From NCBI RefSeq assembly GCF_052857255.1, contig NC_135500.1, positions 105,843,048 through 105,907,047 of the forward strand: DNA of 64,000 bases, written 5' to 3'. The position numbers and the translations under genes are program-made. Source of the stretch: Amblyomma americanum. Lineage: Eukaryota > Arthropoda > Arachnida > Ixodida > Ixodidae. The stretch's first letter is position 1, and every line of letters begins with the position of its first letter. The notes under the pieces are model-generated. The model was not told the DNA's origin. It did not search any database and was given only the letters and a program-made list of their open reading frames with translations. This document shows, piece after piece, positions 1 to 64,000 of this stretch.

Positions 1-735
1 TGCGACTGGCTTAAAACCAAGTTAGTGCATTCTTCGCAGAGCTTGGCCTGGGCTGCGGTCCTCAGACGCTATTCACATGCGGTGATCTATTTGCCTTAAA
101 CATCTGCCGCAGCCGGAACTCGTGTTTTTCTCTAGGTTTGATTTTGTTTTAGTTTTATTTCGAAAAACCTGCAAAAGCAGCCGCGACTGTCACCGCCTCA
201 TCACTATCAGTGAGGGTGAACAACAACAGCGACGAAGATAACACCACTGTATCTACCAGAGAACTGTCTGCTGTGCGTAAAAAAACATCCGTCGATTCCC
301 TAACCTACATTTTCCTAAAAAAATGTCAGGCTTGTCCCCTGGAATTTTCACATATTAGATATAATGCCGTTGTTTACAGAAGCGAGTTTAGTTGTCCGGA
401 GTACAGAGACGAGTTCCGACTACGCATGCGCTATCATCGCCACCTGATGCTATCACAGCCTCCTGGCGGCATCCCAGGTTCAGCTTTTGTTCTGAAGTTT
501 TTCACGCTTTAATTATATATCCCTATGTGTTTTAAATGCAGACGTATCGGCAAAACACATCGAACAAATATGGGGCCGTCAACTGAGAGTATTCGAAAAG
601 CACGGAGTTGGCACAAAAATTGGACAGCATACGGAACAATTAATTCTCTTATCTTGTGGAAGTTCAATACTTTTTCAAAAAATAATGAGCAGAAAAGCGA
701 CCCTCATAAACAGTGTTGTCGCCCTACTTGCATAG
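1..735. other. 5' flank of first visible exon, no supported feature
   Basis: This is probably intron of the same gene. I see no domain-like translation or convincing splice pair. An open + frame runs from 525 into the first exon, but its residues before about 736 do not look like LDLa or MAM sequence. Confidence 0.5.
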
Positions 736-63715
<62,980 letters not shown>

Positions 63716-64000
63716 GTAAGAAGCTGCTTTAACGTCTTCCGTTTTCTTTTAAATTTGAAACAGCAAAAGAAAAAGTGGTACAAGATCATGAATTAAAGCG
63801 GGTAATAATGCAAAGCCGGGTTTATTCATGCGTGTTTACTTAGTCACACGCTTTCTGTGTGTAACCTGAATACCCCAGCTTTCACCCGCAATTTCGGCGA
63901 AGCGCTGCTTCCTTCATGCCAAGATGGCTGTGTTGACGGCCGCGTAGTTTATTCATTTATTACTATATCCTTTACTGAACAGCGAATCCATGGCTAGTTT
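63716..64000. other. Downstream of last visible exon
   Basis: Either the next intron or the 3' UTR. No AATAAA/ATTAAA hexamer with clear support was found. Confidence 0.5.

Noticed and set aside
1..96. Open frame starting CDWL, possibly the end of an upstream MAM exon
   Set aside because: After the first few residues the frame has no MAM or LDLa features and no matching donor; the tripeptide is likely chance.

Overview
The window is eukaryotic and holds most of one very large, intron-rich gene on the + strand. Thirty candidate exons (43-251 nt) lie between about 736 and 63,715, separated by AT-rich introns of 0.3-3.8 kb. The exons have consensus GT/AG borders and, with one exception, matching phases. 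Joined, they give about 1,300 codons of a type I membrane protein of the MAM / LDL-receptor class A family (relatives of vertebrate MALRD1 and the arthropod 'MAM and LDL-receptor class A domain-containing protein' genes). The 5' end of the gene lies outside the window, and the 3' end may also run past it. The likely host is a hard tick (Ixodidae): the introns carry several copies of a tRNA-derived SINE of the kind described in ixodid ticks ('Ruka'-like), plus other repeats I associate with tick genomes. The species cannot be named from this sequence.

Domain layout, 5' to 3': LDLa1 + MAM1 (736-7,202); LDLa2 (7,537-7,656); MAM2 (10,676-18,093); LDLa3 with a Thr-rich linker (20,880-21,029); MAM3 (24,019-29,521); MAM4 (31,944-40,534); MAM5 (41,074-46,0xx); MAM6 (46,0xx-51,179); a Pro/Thr-rich stalk and LDLa4 (54,453-54,626); LDLa5 (58,310-58,441); an EGF-like domain (60,205-60,357); a transmembrane helix (61,999-62,107); and a cytoplasmic tail with YLNN and NPTY motifs (63,654-63,715). 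A second possible terminal exon (62,437-62,479) would replace that tail with a short basic one. The first half alternates LDLa and MAM, and MAM3-MAM6 then follow with no LDLa between them. The domains and the NPxY tail suggest a surface receptor or endocytic/adhesion protein; its ligand cannot be read from the sequence.

The one break in the gene model is the 80-nt exon at 25,751-25,830 in MAM3. Its evident coding frame fits the exon downstream but not the one upstream, and including it as drawn causes a stop; skipping it keeps the frame.

The introns hold SINEs (three with clear target-site duplications), an inverted SINE pair, a pair of inverted dispersed repeats flanking exons 3-5, a perfect 37-bp hairpin, a TTAA-flanked MITE-like element next to an LTR/leader-like stretch, a 0.5-kb GGAT/GGAC satellite, a long CA repeat, a 29-G run, a CACGTG-rich repeat block and a non-LTR retrotransposon fragment. 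There is also a decayed minus-strand protein-coding sequence nested at about 38.26-39.33 kb. No rRNA, true tRNA or CRISPR array was seen.
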